A stretch of DNA of 64,000 nucleotides from Paenibacillus sp. KS-LC4 (lineage in GTDB: Bacteria > Bacillota > Bacilli > Paenibacillales > Paenibacillaceae): positions 1,929,501-1,993,500 of the forward strand of contig NZ_CP145905.1 in NCBI RefSeq assembly GCF_036894955.1, read 5' to 3'. The notes below the pieces were generated by a model. It searched no databases. It worked only from the letters and a program-made list of their open reading frames with translations, and was not told where the DNA came from. Of this stretch, positions 54,769 through 63,915 are shown piece after piece (position 1 is the first letter of the stretch; each line of letters opens with the position of its first letter). Position numbers and translations under genes: made by a program.

Positions 54769-56151
54769 TTATAGACCTTCGCCATTCAAGTAGTTATGGA
54801 ATGGCTTGTCTACCCAGAACGTATAGGAATCAATGTTGACAGCCGGATCAAGCTTGCGGAAGCCCTCTACGATGTTTTTCGATTGATCGTTCAGCGAGAA
54901 GGACTGAGCATAAAAATAACCGCTGCCCGTAATTTTATTATTCGTAATGACCTCGTATTCATCGAGCTTAGTCGAGGAATAATAAAGCGGCTGGAACCAT
55001 GAGCCATAGATCAGGCCAGGCTGATCGGCTTTATCTTTTTTCGCATATTGCAAAATAATAGGCTGGAAGCGGGCTTTATCCGCTGCATTGTTGAATTCAA
55101 AGGCGATGTCAAATTCCTTCGCATAGGTAATAAAGTTGCCATTCTCGATTTGGACAACTTTATAATTTTCAGTATCCTTTGTTGGCGGCTCGCCCCATTC
55201 CTTCATGAAGACGAAGGCGGATGTTTTAGGCTCTAGCTGAACCTTGGCGTCAATGCCTTCGCTGCGCAGCAGCCCGATAAGCTGGATAACATGCTTGAGG
55301 TCACTATGTCCATAAGTAAGGGATAGCGATGGAGTGAAGTTGGCGTCAAATCGCGCGTCCTTCAGGTTGTAACCCGTAACCAAGTTGTTTTTGAGCGCTG
55401 TATCGACAATCGTTTGCAGCTCAGGTGCTTGAATAATGTTGGATGTTTTGAACGCATCATTCAGTTCAGCATAAATCGTGCTGTCGCTGATGTTGCCGAT
55501 GAAATGCTTATAATCTCCTTTAAAGGAAAGGATTTGTACGATCAGTGTTTCGGCAAGCTGCGGCGTCAGCCCTTTGCCTTTGATCGCAGGGTACTGGGAG
55601 GCTGGAAGTAATCCCGTATCAACGGCTGCTGCGAGCTCTTGCGCTGCTGCTGTTCCAAGAGAGGAGGCAGGAATATTCAGCTTCTTTAGTCCAGCTGTAA
55701 TTTTCGCCTGCGGGTATGTATGAGCCAGCTCTTGCAGTCCAGCCGCTTTAACGGCGATATATAAAGCGGATGCTGCTGTCAGCTTTTGCTCGGCGTTTAC
55801 GGTTGTTGATGTGAGAATTCCTTGTTTATGAAGGGCTGCTGCTGCGGTATAATAAGGACTAGCCTCCGTTAAATCAGTGAAGGCAGGAAGCTCTTCCGGC
55901 TGCTCCAGCTTAAGCGCATCGGCAATAGCTTGAATGAATTGCCCTTTTGTAATCGTGCTAGTAGTGAAGGAGATGCCAAATTTCTCTTTAAGGAACAGCT
56001 TAGCCTCGGATGAAGCGGCAGTCGTTGCTGCGCTTGTTGCTGTTGTAGTAGAAGCAGCTGCATAAGTAGGAACGGTGGCTGATAAGGCGATGGATAAGGC
56101 CAGAGATGCGGACAATAAGGATCTGGTTAGTGCAGGATATTTTGTGCTCAT
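54769..56151 (-). CDS. secreted S-layer-homology-like protein
   Basis: The product has 460 residues. A signal peptide ends near TYAAAS. Residues 50-220 contain SLH-like stretches (ITKGQFIQAIADAL, PAFTDLTEASPYYTAAAALHKQGIL), and the rest is a domain with FDANFTPSLSLTYGHSDLKHVI and WVDKPFHNYLNG that I do not recognise. It is probably attached to wall polymers at the surface. The start at 56151 has GGAGGG upstream. The in-frame ATG at 56190 is rejected. Confidence 0.8.
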   Translation of the reverse strand: MSTKYPALTRSLLSASLALSIALSATVPTYAAASTTTATSAATTAASSEAKLFLKEKFGISFTTSTITKGQFIQAIADALKLEQPEELPAFTDLTEASPYYTAAAALHKQGILTSTTVNAEQKLTAASALYIAVKAAGLQELAHTYPQAKITAGLKKLNIPASSLGTAAAQELAAAVDTGLLPASQYPAIKGKGLTPQLAETLIVQILSFKGDYKHFIGNISDSTIYAELNDAFKTSNIIQAPELQTIVDTALKNNLVTGYNLKDARFDANFTPSLSLTYGHSDLKHVIQLIGLLRSEGIDAKVQLEPKTSAFVFMKEWGEPPTKDTENYKVVQIENGNFITYAKEFDIAFEFNNAADKARFQPIILQYAKKDKADQPGLIYGSWFQPLYYSSTKLDEYEVITNNKITGSGYFYAQSFSLNDQSKNIVEGFRKLDPAVNIDSYTFWVDKPFHNYLNGEGL

Positions 56152-56300
56152 AAAGTTCCCTCCGGTATTGGATATTATTTTCCAAAACATATTAAATGAC
56201 TCGGAATAGTATGATTATACTAGCATTGTTACAATTTTGTGTCAACATCGTATTTTTATAACTAAGATTCGTGAAAATAATGTAGAATAAACGAGAGTTT

Positions 56301-56345
56301 TGTCGAAAATTCGCTATTGACAAAATCCGATGAGCTTACTAGGAT
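56301..56345 (+). promoter_or_regulatory. promoter of the nucleoside transport operon with 0A-like box
   Basis: TTGACA (56317-56322) and TAGGAT (56340-56345) are separated by 17 bp. TGTCGAA at 56301-56307, just upstream, is a perfect match to the Spo0A box, though a single 7-bp match can occur by chance. Confidence 0.55.
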
Positions 56346-56389
56346 TAAGAGAAAAATACAAGCTATTTAAGGGAGAGAAACGTACACAG

Positions 56390-57460
56390 ATGAAAAAGAC
56401 ACTGGCGTTAACAATTTCATTATTGATGGTTGTCGTTTTACTAGCAGCCTGCGGCTCGAACGCAACAAATAACAGCAGCACTGGCACGAATAGCGGCACA
56501 GCTACAAATGCTGGAACGGCAACAGCTTCTCCTGAAGCAGAAAAGCAAAAACGCGTTGCACTTGTGCTACCTGAGCAAATCGGCGTTAACCCGTTTTTCG
56601 CATCGATGGATGAAGGCTTCAAAAGAGCTGGTGAAGAATTTAATGTAGAAGTGAAAACGATTGAGTCGACAGACCCTGCTGCATTCGAGCAAAACCTGCG
56701 TGCAGCGGTAGCGGACAATTACGATCTGATCATTACAGCAACCTTCCAAGCGGAGGATGCCCTTAATAAAGTAGCTCCAGAAAATCCGGACAAGCCATTC
56801 GCGATTATTGATACAACCGTGGAGCAGCCTAACGTTCGCAGCGTCGTGTTCCGTGAACAGGAGGCAGCTTACCTGCTTGGCGCAGCCGCTGGACTTTCCA
56901 CTAAAACAAATGTAGTTGGCGCAGTAGTAGCGATGGATACACCGCTGCTTAAGAAATACACCTACGGTTTCGAGCAAGGGCTTAAAAGCACAAACCCGGA
57001 TGCCAAATTTTTGACTAACTATGTAGGCAATTTTAATGATTCGGCTAAAGGCAAGGAGCTTGCACTTCTGCAATACTCGCAAGGTGCAGATTTTGTAGCC
57101 GGCATGTCGGCAGTAGGCGATCTTGGCGTATTTGAAGCAGCGAAGGAAAAAGGCTTGTACGCTTCCGGTCAAGACATTGACCGTACAGTGCTTGATCCTG
57201 AGCATATCGTCCTTTCCCAGTTGAAAGGAACAGATACGGTAGCTTATGAAACCGTTAAAGCATTCGCAACTGGCCAATTCGACTTTACTGCAACGGACTA
57301 CGGCTTGAAGGAAAACGGTGTAGGTCTTACATTCGTAACCCAAGACAGCAAATCACCGCTTAGCCCATTTGTTGGTGAAGACACGATTACGAAAGTGAAA
57401 GCTATTGCTCAAGATATTATTTCAGGGAAAGTCGTCGTAGAGCTTCCAGCGGCGAAATAA
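56390..57460 (+). CDS. nupN: BMP-family nucleoside-binding lipoprotein
   Basis: The product has 356 residues. The lipobox LLAAC follows a clear signal sequence, then a Thr/Ser/Ala-rich linker and a BMP (PnrA) domain with RVALVLPEQIGVNPFFASMDEGF, REQEAAYLLGAAAGL and GVFEAAKEKGLYASGQDID. BMP proteins bind nucleosides for ABC import. The start at 56390 follows GGGAGAG. A terminator and one copy of the dispersed repeat separate it from the ATPase gene, so levels probably differ. Confidence 0.9.
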   Translation: MKKTLALTISLLMVVVLLAACGSNATNNSSTGTNSGTATNAGTATASPEAEKQKRVALVLPEQIGVNPFFASMDEGFKRAGEEFNVEVKTIESTDPAAFEQNLRAAVADNYDLIITATFQAEDALNKVAPENPDKPFAIIDTTVEQPNVRSVVFREQEAAYLLGAAAGLSTKTNVVGAVVAMDTPLLKKYTYGFEQGLKSTNPDAKFLTNYVGNFNDSAKGKELALLQYSQGADFVAGMSAVGDLGVFEAAKEKGLYASGQDIDRTVLDPEHIVLSQLKGTDTVAYETVKAFATGQFDFTATDYGLKENGVGLTFVTQDSKSPLSPFVGEDTITKVKAIAQDIISGKVVVELPAAK

Positions 57461-57468
57461 GAAGATGC

Positions 57469-57504
57469 ACCGGCTGCCAGCGAGCAGCCGGTTTGCTTGT
57501 TTTT
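57469..57504 (+). terminator. terminator between the binding-protein and ATPase genes
   Basis: ACCGGCTGC pairs perfectly with GCAGCCGGT around a short loop, followed by TTGCTTGTTTTT. Partial termination would favour the binding protein over the membrane parts. Confidence 0.75.
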
Positions 57505-57598
57505 GAAATATAGGAAAGTATATGATCTCGCCATATTTTCTCTATATTTCTCGGTCTGAAATGCCGTGCGCCGTCAAAGGACGGCGCGCGGCCGTTTC
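57505..57598 (+). repeat. dispersed double-hairpin repeat, copy E
   Basis: The AT-rich hairpin has arms GAAATATAG (57505-57513) and CTATATTTC (57542-57550). The GC-rich hairpin has GAAATG (57558 onward) near GTTTC (to 57598) and a perfect inner stem GCGCCGTC/GACGGCGC. It lies 32 bp before the ATPase gene in sense orientation. The base changes relative to copy B are compensated in both stems. Confidence 0.75.
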
Positions 57599-57630
57599 AC
57601 CTTAGTTTATTGTGAGAGGAGAGCTGCCTC

Positions 57631-59118
57631 ATGCTGCTGCAAATGAATAAGATTACAAAATCCTACGGAGCGCTAAAGGCCAATAACGAAGTGGATTTTT
57701 CGCTGCGTAAAGGAGAAATTCATGCGCTGGTCGGAGAAAATGGTGCTGGAAAAACGACATTGATGCGCATTTTGTACGGCATGGAGACGCCGACTTCTGG
57801 CAGCATCGTTGTAAACGGGAAGCAGGAGGCGTTTCATAGCCCATCGGACGCCATCAACAGTAAAATCGGGATGGTGCATCAGCATTTTATGCTGTTCCCA
57901 ACGTTCACTATTTCTGAAAACATCGTCATCGGCCGGGAGCCCGCCAAGGCAATAAGCTTTGATCGCAAGCAAGCGGCACTTATAACAGAGCAATTGGGTG
58001 CTTCATATGGCATGCCCGTTGATCCGTGGAAAAAGGTAGAGGATTGCTCGCTAGGCTTGCAGCAGCGCGTAGAAATATTGAAGGTGCTGCATCAGGGAGC
58101 AGAAATCATTATTTTGGATGAGCCGACTGCGGTATTGACACCTCTTGAGGTCAAGGAGCTGCTTATTGCTATCAAGCGGCTGGCCGCACAGGGCAAAAGC
58201 TTCATTCTAATTAGCCATAAGCTGCAGGAAATTATGGACGTAGCTGATCGAATCACGGTGCTGCGCGACGGTAAACTCAGCGGTACGGTACATGCGGCGG
58301 ATACGAGTATTGAAGAGTTGTCGCGGATGATGGTTGGCCGCGAGCTGCTAGAATTGCAGAAAGAGGCTCCAGCCAGCGGCGAGAAGGTGCTCGAAGCGGT
58401 GCAGCTTACGATAAAAGGCGAGCATGGCAAGCCGAAGCTTGATCAAGTCAGCCTTGCCGTTCACGCTGGAGAAATTGTCGGCATCGCTGGTATTTCCGGC
58501 AATGGGCAATCGGAGCTGCTGCAGGCGATTTCGGGACTTGTCCCAGTTGATGCTGGAAAGATCGAGCTGCGAGGCAAAGAGGTTACTGGCGAGTCTGTGC
58601 GCAGCATTCGTGAGCAAGGGCTGGCCCATATACCTGAGGATCGCTATCAATGGGGGGTGGCCAAGGATGCTACGGTGCTGGAAAATGGTCTAATGGGCCA
58701 TACCCGCCGCTACCAGCGTGGAGGCGTGCTGCGCGGAGCGGCTATCCGCCAGCTCGTAAGCGGCTGGGTTGAGCGTTTTGGCATTAAAACAGGCTCGATT
58801 CATACGAAGGCGCAATATTTATCGGGAGGCAATTTGCAGAAGCTGATTGTGGCGCGCGAGCTTGCTCAGGAAACACCGTTCCTCATTGCAGCTGAGCCCA
58901 CCCGCGGCGTCGATATCGGCGCAATGGAAATCATTCATGGCGAGCTGCTGAAGCGGCGAGCTGAAGGCGGAGCGATTTTGCTCGTATCCTCGGAGCTGAC
59001 GGAAATACTAAAGCTGTCCGACCGCGTGCTCGTTATGAATGAAGGCCGGATCGTTGGCGAGCTGCCAGGCTTAACGGCTACGGAAGAAGAAATTAGTCTG
59101 TTAATGGCGGGAGGATAA
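57631..59118 (+). CDS. nupO: nucleoside ABC transporter, double ATPase
   Basis: The product has 495 residues with two ABC domains. The first has GENGAGKTT, CSLGLQQR and IIILDEPTAVLTP. The second has a degenerate Walker A (GISGNGQSE) and LSGGNLQK, as is normal for the sugar/nucleoside RbsA-like class. It powers import with the two permeases that follow. GAGAGGAG lies upstream. Confidence 0.93.
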   Translation: MLLQMNKITKSYGALKANNEVDFSLRKGEIHALVGENGAGKTTLMRILYGMETPTSGSIVVNGKQEAFHSPSDAINSKIGMVHQHFMLFPTFTISENIVIGREPAKAISFDRKQAALITEQLGASYGMPVDPWKKVEDCSLGLQQRVEILKVLHQGAEIIILDEPTAVLTPLEVKELLIAIKRLAAQGKSFILISHKLQEIMDVADRITVLRDGKLSGTVHAADTSIEELSRMMVGRELLELQKEAPASGEKVLEAVQLTIKGEHGKPKLDQVSLAVHAGEIVGIAGISGNGQSELLQAISGLVPVDAGKIELRGKEVTGESVRSIREQGLAHIPEDRYQWGVAKDATVLENGLMGHTRRYQRGGVLRGAAIRQLVSGWVERFGIKTGSIHTKAQYLSGGNLQKLIVARELAQETPFLIAAEPTRGVDIGAMEIIHGELLKRRAEGGAILLVSSELTEILKLSDRVLVMNEGRIVGELPGLTATEEEISLLMAGG

Positions 59119-59122
59119 ACGG

Positions 59123-60175
59123 GTGGACAAGCTTAAAGGAATACTGAAGGCGCTATTGCAGCCGCTTCTCGCCATCGTCGTCGGTCTCGGTGCGGGCGCT
59201 ATCGCCATCGCGATTGTTGGCGGGTCTGTCACTGAAACCTATGCCGAGATGTGGAAGGGCGCCTTCGGCAGTTTTTATTTTTTCACAAATACATTAAGCC
59301 GCGCTACGCCCATTATGCTGATTGGGCTTGGAGTGGCGCTTGCCTTTCGGGCGGGCTTTTTCAATATGGGCTCCGAGGGACAAATGGTGCTTGGCGCGCT
59401 AAGCGCCGCAGTGACTGCGATTTATTTGCCTGGTCCTGCCTGGTTTAAGCTTGTTGCAGCGCTGCTTGCCAGCGTTATTGCTGGCGGATTATGGTCGGCT
59501 TTTGCAGGATGGCTGGATGCCCGGTTTCGCATGAACTTATTGATTACGACCTTATTGCTTAATTATATAGCCTCTTTATTCGCAGGTTATGTCGTATCCT
59601 ATCCTTTGATGGACAGATCCGGCTCGGCCGCTATGGCGCAGACGGTCATGGTGGACAAAAGCGTGTGGCTGCCCAAGCTGTTTCAAGGGATGAGCCTGCA
59701 TGCAGGGTTTCTGTTTGCACTGCTTGGGGCTATAGCGCTTGCCTGGTTTATGCGCTATATGGTTAAAGGCTATGAAATCCGCATGATGGGCGGCAATCCG
59801 CTTTTTGCGAGCTATGGCGGTGTGAATCGCGGCAGGCTGATGCTGTACAGCATGTTTGTCAGCGGCGGCTTTGCTGGTCTTGCCGGAGCTGGAGAGGTGC
59901 TTGGCACGCAATACCGCTATTTGGATGGCGCGCTTACCTCACCAGGCTACGCCTGGTCAGGCATTATGGCGACGCTGCTGGCCGGCTCGAATCCGCTCGG
60001 TACTGCGCTTGCTGCCATATTGCTTGCTGCACTGCAAACCGGAGGCATGGGTGTCGAGCGCAATACCGATGTCCCGCTGGAAGTATCGAGCATTATTCAG
60101 GCCGTACTTATTTTATTTATTTCCGCAAAGTTTACTTATTCGTTCTTTAAGAAAAAGAAGAAGGCGGGGGCTTAA
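59123..60175 (+). CDS. nupP: nucleoside ABC transporter permease, first
   Basis: The product has 350 residues starting at GTG 59123, four bases after the ATPase stop. It has about nine membrane helices and the family block LGVALAFRAGFFNMGSEGQM and RYLDGALTSPGYAWSGI. It is one half of the membrane channel in the BMP-type importer, paired with the next gene. Confidence 0.92.
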   Translation: MDKLKGILKALLQPLLAIVVGLGAGAIAIAIVGGSVTETYAEMWKGAFGSFYFFTNTLSRATPIMLIGLGVALAFRAGFFNMGSEGQMVLGALSAAVTAIYLPGPAWFKLVAALLASVIAGGLWSAFAGWLDARFRMNLLITTLLLNYIASLFAGYVVSYPLMDRSGSAAMAQTVMVDKSVWLPKLFQGMSLHAGFLFALLGAIALAWFMRYMVKGYEIRMMGGNPLFASYGGVNRGRLMLYSMFVSGGFAGLAGAGEVLGTQYRYLDGALTSPGYAWSGIMATLLAGSNPLGTALAAILLAALQTGGMGVERNTDVPLEVSSIIQAVLILFISAKFTYSFFKKKKKAGA

Positions 60176-60176
60176 G

Positions 60177-61100
60177 GTGGATCAGTTGTTTGATGTTTCC
60201 CTGTTTGCTTCGACACTCCGCATGATTACGCCGATTTTGCTTGCAGCGCTCGGCGGTGCATTATGCGCGCGGGTCGGCCTGTTTAACGTCGGCCTCGAAG
60301 GGCTCATACTCATTGGCGCCTTCTCGGCGATTGTCGGCAACCATTTGACGGGCAATGTATGGCTCGCTGTGCTGTTTGCTATCGTCTGCGTGCTCGTGTT
60401 CTCCTTATTGCTTGCTTATATGGCTATTCATTTGAAGGCAAATGTTATCGTCGTCGGAATTTCGCTCAACTTTCTTGCGCTTGGGCTGACGACGTTTTCC
60501 TTGCGGGCGATCTTTAATGTCAAAGGCGCTTATTACGATAAAAGCATGATAGGCCTGCCGAAATGGGATATTCCGCTGATTAAGGACATTCCTTGGGTCG
60601 GAGATGTCGTTTCCGGCCATTCGCCGCTCGTCTATTTATCTATCGTGCTCGTCGCTTGTTTGCAGTATTATTTATTTAAGACCGTTTCAGGCTTCCGCCT
60701 TCTGGCTGCTGGGCAAAATCCGATTGCCGCCAGAAGCCTCGGCATCAAGGTGACGCATATCCAGTATGGGGCCGTTCTGATGTGCGGCGTATTGTGCGGG
60801 CTGGCTGGAGCGCAGCTGTCGCTTGGCCAAGTAACGATGTTTACCGAGGGCATGACGGCAGGCCGCGGCTTTATCGCGCTGGTTGCGACGATGCTCGGAC
60901 AGTCTAATCCGCTTGGCGTTGCCGGCGCGAGCCTGTTGTTTGGGTTTATGGATGCGCTCAGCACGAGGCTTCAGGGCTATGCGCTGCCCGTTCATTTTAC
61001 AATGATGCTGCCTTATGTAGTGACGATTATTGCTATGTTTTTCTTCAAGGATAAAAGCTATTTGGCGGAAGCGCGCAAGGCGAACGAAAGCTCGCGTTAG
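60177..61100 (+). CDS. nupQ: nucleoside ABC transporter permease, second
   Basis: The product has 307 residues starting at GTG 60177, one base after the first permease stop. It has about eight membrane helices, with GGALCARVGLFNVGLEGLILIGAF and GRGFIALVATMLGQSNPLG as family blocks. A much longer in-frame extension upstream runs inside the first permease gene and is rejected. Confidence 0.92.
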   Translation: MDQLFDVSLFASTLRMITPILLAALGGALCARVGLFNVGLEGLILIGAFSAIVGNHLTGNVWLAVLFAIVCVLVFSLLLAYMAIHLKANVIVVGISLNFLALGLTTFSLRAIFNVKGAYYDKSMIGLPKWDIPLIKDIPWVGDVVSGHSPLVYLSIVLVACLQYYLFKTVSGFRLLAAGQNPIAARSLGIKVTHIQYGAVLMCGVLCGLAGAQLSLGQVTMFTEGMTAGRGFIALVATMLGQSNPLGVAGASLLFGFMDALSTRLQGYALPVHFTMMLPYVVTIIAMFFFKDKSYLAEARKANESSR

Positions 61101-61144
61101 GAGCGCTGCTGCAAGCCGCATATTTGAAGGAGGTTTAATGGATT

Positions 61145-61816
61145 ATGCTTAGTAAGGCTGAACGTTTGAAAAAAGCGCCGGTTCGGCATATTGAGGTGGC
61201 TGCCGAAATCGCCCATCGGGTTCCGCCCGGACAAGCGCTGACGGACCGTTTTCCAATTTTGCATGAGAATGAAGTGCCCGAATATAATATGGCGGAATGG
61301 ACGCTGACAATTAGTGGGGCTGTCGAGAAGGAAACGGTGTTTTCCTATGAGCAGCTCATGGCTATGCCGCAGACGACCCAGGTAAATGATATTCATTGCG
61401 TAACCCGCTGGTCGAAGCTGGATACGAAGTGGGAAGGCATCAAATTCAAGGATTTGCTGCCGCTGCTTGGCGTTAAGCCGGAAGCCAAATATGTGATGAT
61501 TCATGCCGATCAGGATTATGAAACGAACCTGCCGCTTGAAGATTTATTGCGGGAGGATGTACTGCTTGCTCACAGCTATGATGGCGAGCAGCTGACGCCC
61601 AAGCATGGCTGGCCGCTACGCCTTCTAGTACCGCATTTGTATTTCTGGAAAAGCGCGAAATGGATTCGCGGCTTTGAATTTATGACGGAGGACCGTCCGG
61701 GCTTCTGGGAGCGCAATGGCTTCCACAATTATGCGGACCCGTTTGAGGAGCAGCGCTTCTCGGGAGAAGATTTGGGCCTGCCGGAAGATGAGTGGCATAA
61801 GAAGGAGTGGGATTAA
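61145..61816 (+). CDS. sulfite oxidase-like molybdopterin protein (YuiH-like)
   Basis: The product has 223 residues of the oxidoreductase molybdopterin-binding fold. The cofactor Cys is in NDIHCVTRWSKLDT. LTPKHGWPLRLLVPHLYFWKSAKW is also typical. It has no signal peptide and lacks the dimerisation domain of full sulfite oxidases. It lies within the nucleoside uptake operon, 44 bp after the permease. The reaction and substrate are unknown. AAGGAGG lies upstream. Confidence 0.88.
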   Translation: MLSKAERLKKAPVRHIEVAAEIAHRVPPGQALTDRFPILHENEVPEYNMAEWTLTISGAVEKETVFSYEQLMAMPQTTQVNDIHCVTRWSKLDTKWEGIKFKDLLPLLGVKPEAKYVMIHADQDYETNLPLEDLLREDVLLAHSYDGEQLTPKHGWPLRLLVPHLYFWKSAKWIRGFEFMTEDRPGFWERNGFHNYADPFEEQRFSGEDLGLPEDEWHKKEWD

Positions 61817-61817
61817 C

Positions 61818-62543
61818 TTGCTGTTGCCGATTTTACAAGTGAATACAGAGGATTTGCCCGCTATTGCTATCGTTTGCGGTGATCCGAAACGCGCCGAGAC
61901 GATTGCAGGGCATTTGGAGGAAAAGCGCGAGCTGGCATTCAGCCGTGAATACCGCAGCTTTGTGGGAACCTATAAGGGAGTACGCCTAGCGGTAGTCAGT
62001 CATGGCGTAGGCTCGCCGGGTGCGGCCGTATGCTTTGAGGAACTGATCAAGGGCGGTGTTACGACGCTGATTCGCGTCGGGACGGCGGGCTCTTATTCGG
62101 CTGATTATCCAGCTGGCAGCCTCGTTGTCAGCACGGCTGCGGTTCGCGCAGACGGCTTGACGCGCCAGCTGGTGCCGGAAGGCTTTCCAGCGGTTGCCGA
62201 TCATGAGGTAAGCAGTGCGCTGTATGCGGCGGCTTTGGCGGAGGGCGGCATTGTCAAGAAGGGCATCACCGTCACGCTCGATGCTTTCTTTACAGGCGTT
62301 GTGGATATTCCACATAAGCAGTACAAGCAGGCTGGCGCACTGGCGGTTGAGATGGAAATCGCTGCACTTTATATCATTGCAACGCTGCGCGGCGCACGCG
62401 CCGGAGCGATTTTAGCTTTGGACGGCTATGCAGATGCAGATTTGGCGCAAGAATATGATCCGCATACGAACGTTGTGGCAGAAGCGATTGAACGGGAAAT
62501 TGCTGCTGCTTTGAACGCAGTCTTGAAGCTGGCAAGCGCATAA
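61818..62543 (+). CDS. nucleoside phosphorylase (PNP/UDP family)
   Basis: The product has 241 residues starting at TTG 61818, one base after the previous stop. The fold shows AIVCGDPKRAETIA, VSHGVGSPGAAVCFEELIKGGVTTLIRVGTAG and VEMEIAALYIIA, the signatures of trimeric or hexameric phosphorylases such as Udp and DeoD. It splits nucleosides brought in by the ABC importer into base and ribose-1-phosphate. Purine or uridine preference cannot be told with confidence. Confidence 0.9.
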   Translation: MLLPILQVNTEDLPAIAIVCGDPKRAETIAGHLEEKRELAFSREYRSFVGTYKGVRLAVVSHGVGSPGAAVCFEELIKGGVTTLIRVGTAGSYSADYPAGSLVVSTAAVRADGLTRQLVPEGFPAVADHEVSSALYAAALAEGGIVKKGITVTLDAFFTGVVDIPHKQYKQAGALAVEMEIAALYIIATLRGARAGAILALDGYADADLAQEYDPHTNVVAEAIEREIAAALNAVLKLASA

Positions 62544-62601
62544 CAGAAGAGTGCGTACTGCGGCAGCTGAATCTGCCAGTCCGTTCATAGGAGCTCATAC
62601 G

Positions 62602-62643
62602 AAAGACCGCTTTCCCTTGTGAAGGGAAGAGCGGTCTTTTTTT
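62602..62643. terminator. terminator after the nucleoside operon
   Basis: AAAGACCGCT pairs perfectly with AGCGGTCTTT around an inner CTTCCC-type stem, followed by seven T. Confidence 0.88.
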
Positions 62644-62657
62644 CGCGCAATTGCAGA

Positions 62658-63452
62658 TTAACGTCTTGCACCTGCTTGTGGCATTGGTTTGTAATCCGTA
62701 AGCGGCGCTAGCCATACCAGACCCGTTCCTCTGTATACGTTAACGAGACCTTCGCCCGAGGCAGCGGAGCCCAAAAGTGATTTTCCTGATTTTTCTACAG
62801 TGAAATCAAGGGAGCTCGACCACATCAAAGCAAAGTTGCCGTCTACCTTAAGCACATCATTTTGCAACTCAACGACAACCGCTTCTTCTGAAGGGATCGG
62901 CGCTTCTACAGCGAGCACGCCTTTTCCTCTAACGCTTAAATTAAACAGCCCTTCTCCGCCAAGCGCAGCTGAGGAGAGCGTCTTGCGTGCGCTTACGCTT
63001 AGTTCAAGTGTCGAATGGCAGGCTAAAAATAGACCGTCCTCGATGACGATATGATCGTTGTCCACGTCAATGAGCCACAAATAGCGATACGTCGGCTCCA
63101 GCATAATCGTGCCCGTCCCTTTGTATACCGGTTTGACGGCGGACGTGCCGGTTACTGCGCCAGCGACTAAATTTCGCATGAGTCCACCAACGCCTTTAAT
63201 GCCTGAATTCATTTCTATATTTCCGATCATATACTGCATAGCACCTGCGCTCATCATAATTTCATTGTTATTGAGCTCAATCATCAGCTGTTTTTTGCGC
63301 ATATTGCTTTGATTCATAAAATAGTTCGCTTGTGCTTCCAGCGCAGTCGTAGAGCTGAGATCCTCTTTATATTCCAAAATGCTGAATCCGCCCATTTGAT
63401 CTTGAATGAAGACGTTTTTGTTTTCTTTTACATTATTTAATTTGAAAGCCAT
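62658..63452 (-). CDS. AIM24 family protein
   Basis: The product has 264 residues, all beta, with repeated GxG turns (AGAMQYMIGNIEM, GTGTIMLEPTYRYLWLID, SVRGKGVLAVEAP, YRGTGLVWLAPL). This fits the AIM24 family, whose bacterial role is unknown. No signal peptide is present. GGAGGAAG precedes the ATG. It stands alone, convergent with the nucleoside operon. Confidence 0.88.
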   Translation of the reverse strand: MAFKLNNVKENKNVFIQDQMGGFSILEYKEDLSSTTALEAQANYFMNQSNMRKKQLMIELNNNEIMMSAGAMQYMIGNIEMNSGIKGVGGLMRNLVAGAVTGTSAVKPVYKGTGTIMLEPTYRYLWLIDVDNDHIVIEDGLFLACHSTLELSVSARKTLSSAALGGEGLFNLSVRGKGVLAVEAPIPSEEAVVVELQNDVLKVDGNFALMWSSSLDFTVEKSGKSLLGSAASGEGLVNVYRGTGLVWLAPLTDYKPMPQAGARR

Positions 63453-63581
63453 TGACGTATCTTCCTCCTGTTGCCCGCATTTTATTAGGTGGTGAAGGTG
63501 AAATATTTCCAGTCCCCCTTATATTCGACAAAAAGCCTCGTTTTCCTTGTAGCGGTACTTGTAGCCGTCCAATGTCTTCCC

Positions 63582-63611
63582 TTGTTCAGCGGCCTCCAGC
63601 TGTGCTATAGT
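63582..63611 (+). promoter_or_regulatory. promoter of the queC leader
   Basis: TTGTTC (63582-63587) and TATAGT (63606-63611) are separated by 18 bp, with a TGC extended -10. It lies about 60 bp before the riboswitch. Confidence 0.6.
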
Positions 63612-63670
63612 ACGAGAGGTGTGAAAATATAAAGTCTGGAGTGAACGCCGACCGCGGCGCATCACAACAG

Positions 63671-63737
63671 GAGAGGTTCGCGAACTCCCTCTATAAAAAA
63701 CTAAGGAAAATGGAATGGCAGGACGAATTCCGTTTTT
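63671..63737 (+). promoter_or_regulatory. preQ1-I riboswitch with terminator
   Basis: AGAGGTTC, then CTCCCTCTATAAAAAACTAAGG (63686-63706), match the preQ1-I aptamer almost base for base, including the A-rich tail that forms the pseudoknot. A stem GGAAT/ATTCC followed by GTTTTTT (to 63737) overlaps the aptamer tail. Ligand binding would thus favour termination and lower queC expression. Confidence 0.92.
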
Positions 63738-63739
63738 TA

Positions 63740-63834
63740 GAATATAAGAAGGTATACGTTTCACCTTTATACACTCTTATATTTCATCTTTGAAACGTCA
63801 GCTTTGTCACCAGAGGATGGCGACAGGCGTTTCA
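63740..63834 (+). repeat. dispersed double-hairpin repeat, copy D
   Basis: The AT-rich hairpin has arms GAATATAAG (63740-63748) and CTTATATTTC (63776-63785) with an inner GTATA/TATAC pair. The second hairpin has GAAACG (63792 onward) pairing CGTTTC, with inner GTC-CC/GG-GAC. It starts directly after the riboswitch terminator and lies in the queC leader, 81 bp before the ATG. Confidence 0.8.
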
Positions 63835-63915
63835 CCTTGTTTTATGGGCAAAATGTTCGAAGGATCTCTCTGCATGCTCCGGCTGTAGCCGGCATTGAAG
63901 AGAGGAGAATGAAGG

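Noticed and set aside
63519..63764. Open frame of 81 codons on the - strand near the queC leader
   Set aside because: It runs antisense through the queC promoter and the preQ1 riboswitch, and its first half has no protein-like composition. The last 30 residues look better, but no start codon with a ribosome binding site fits.
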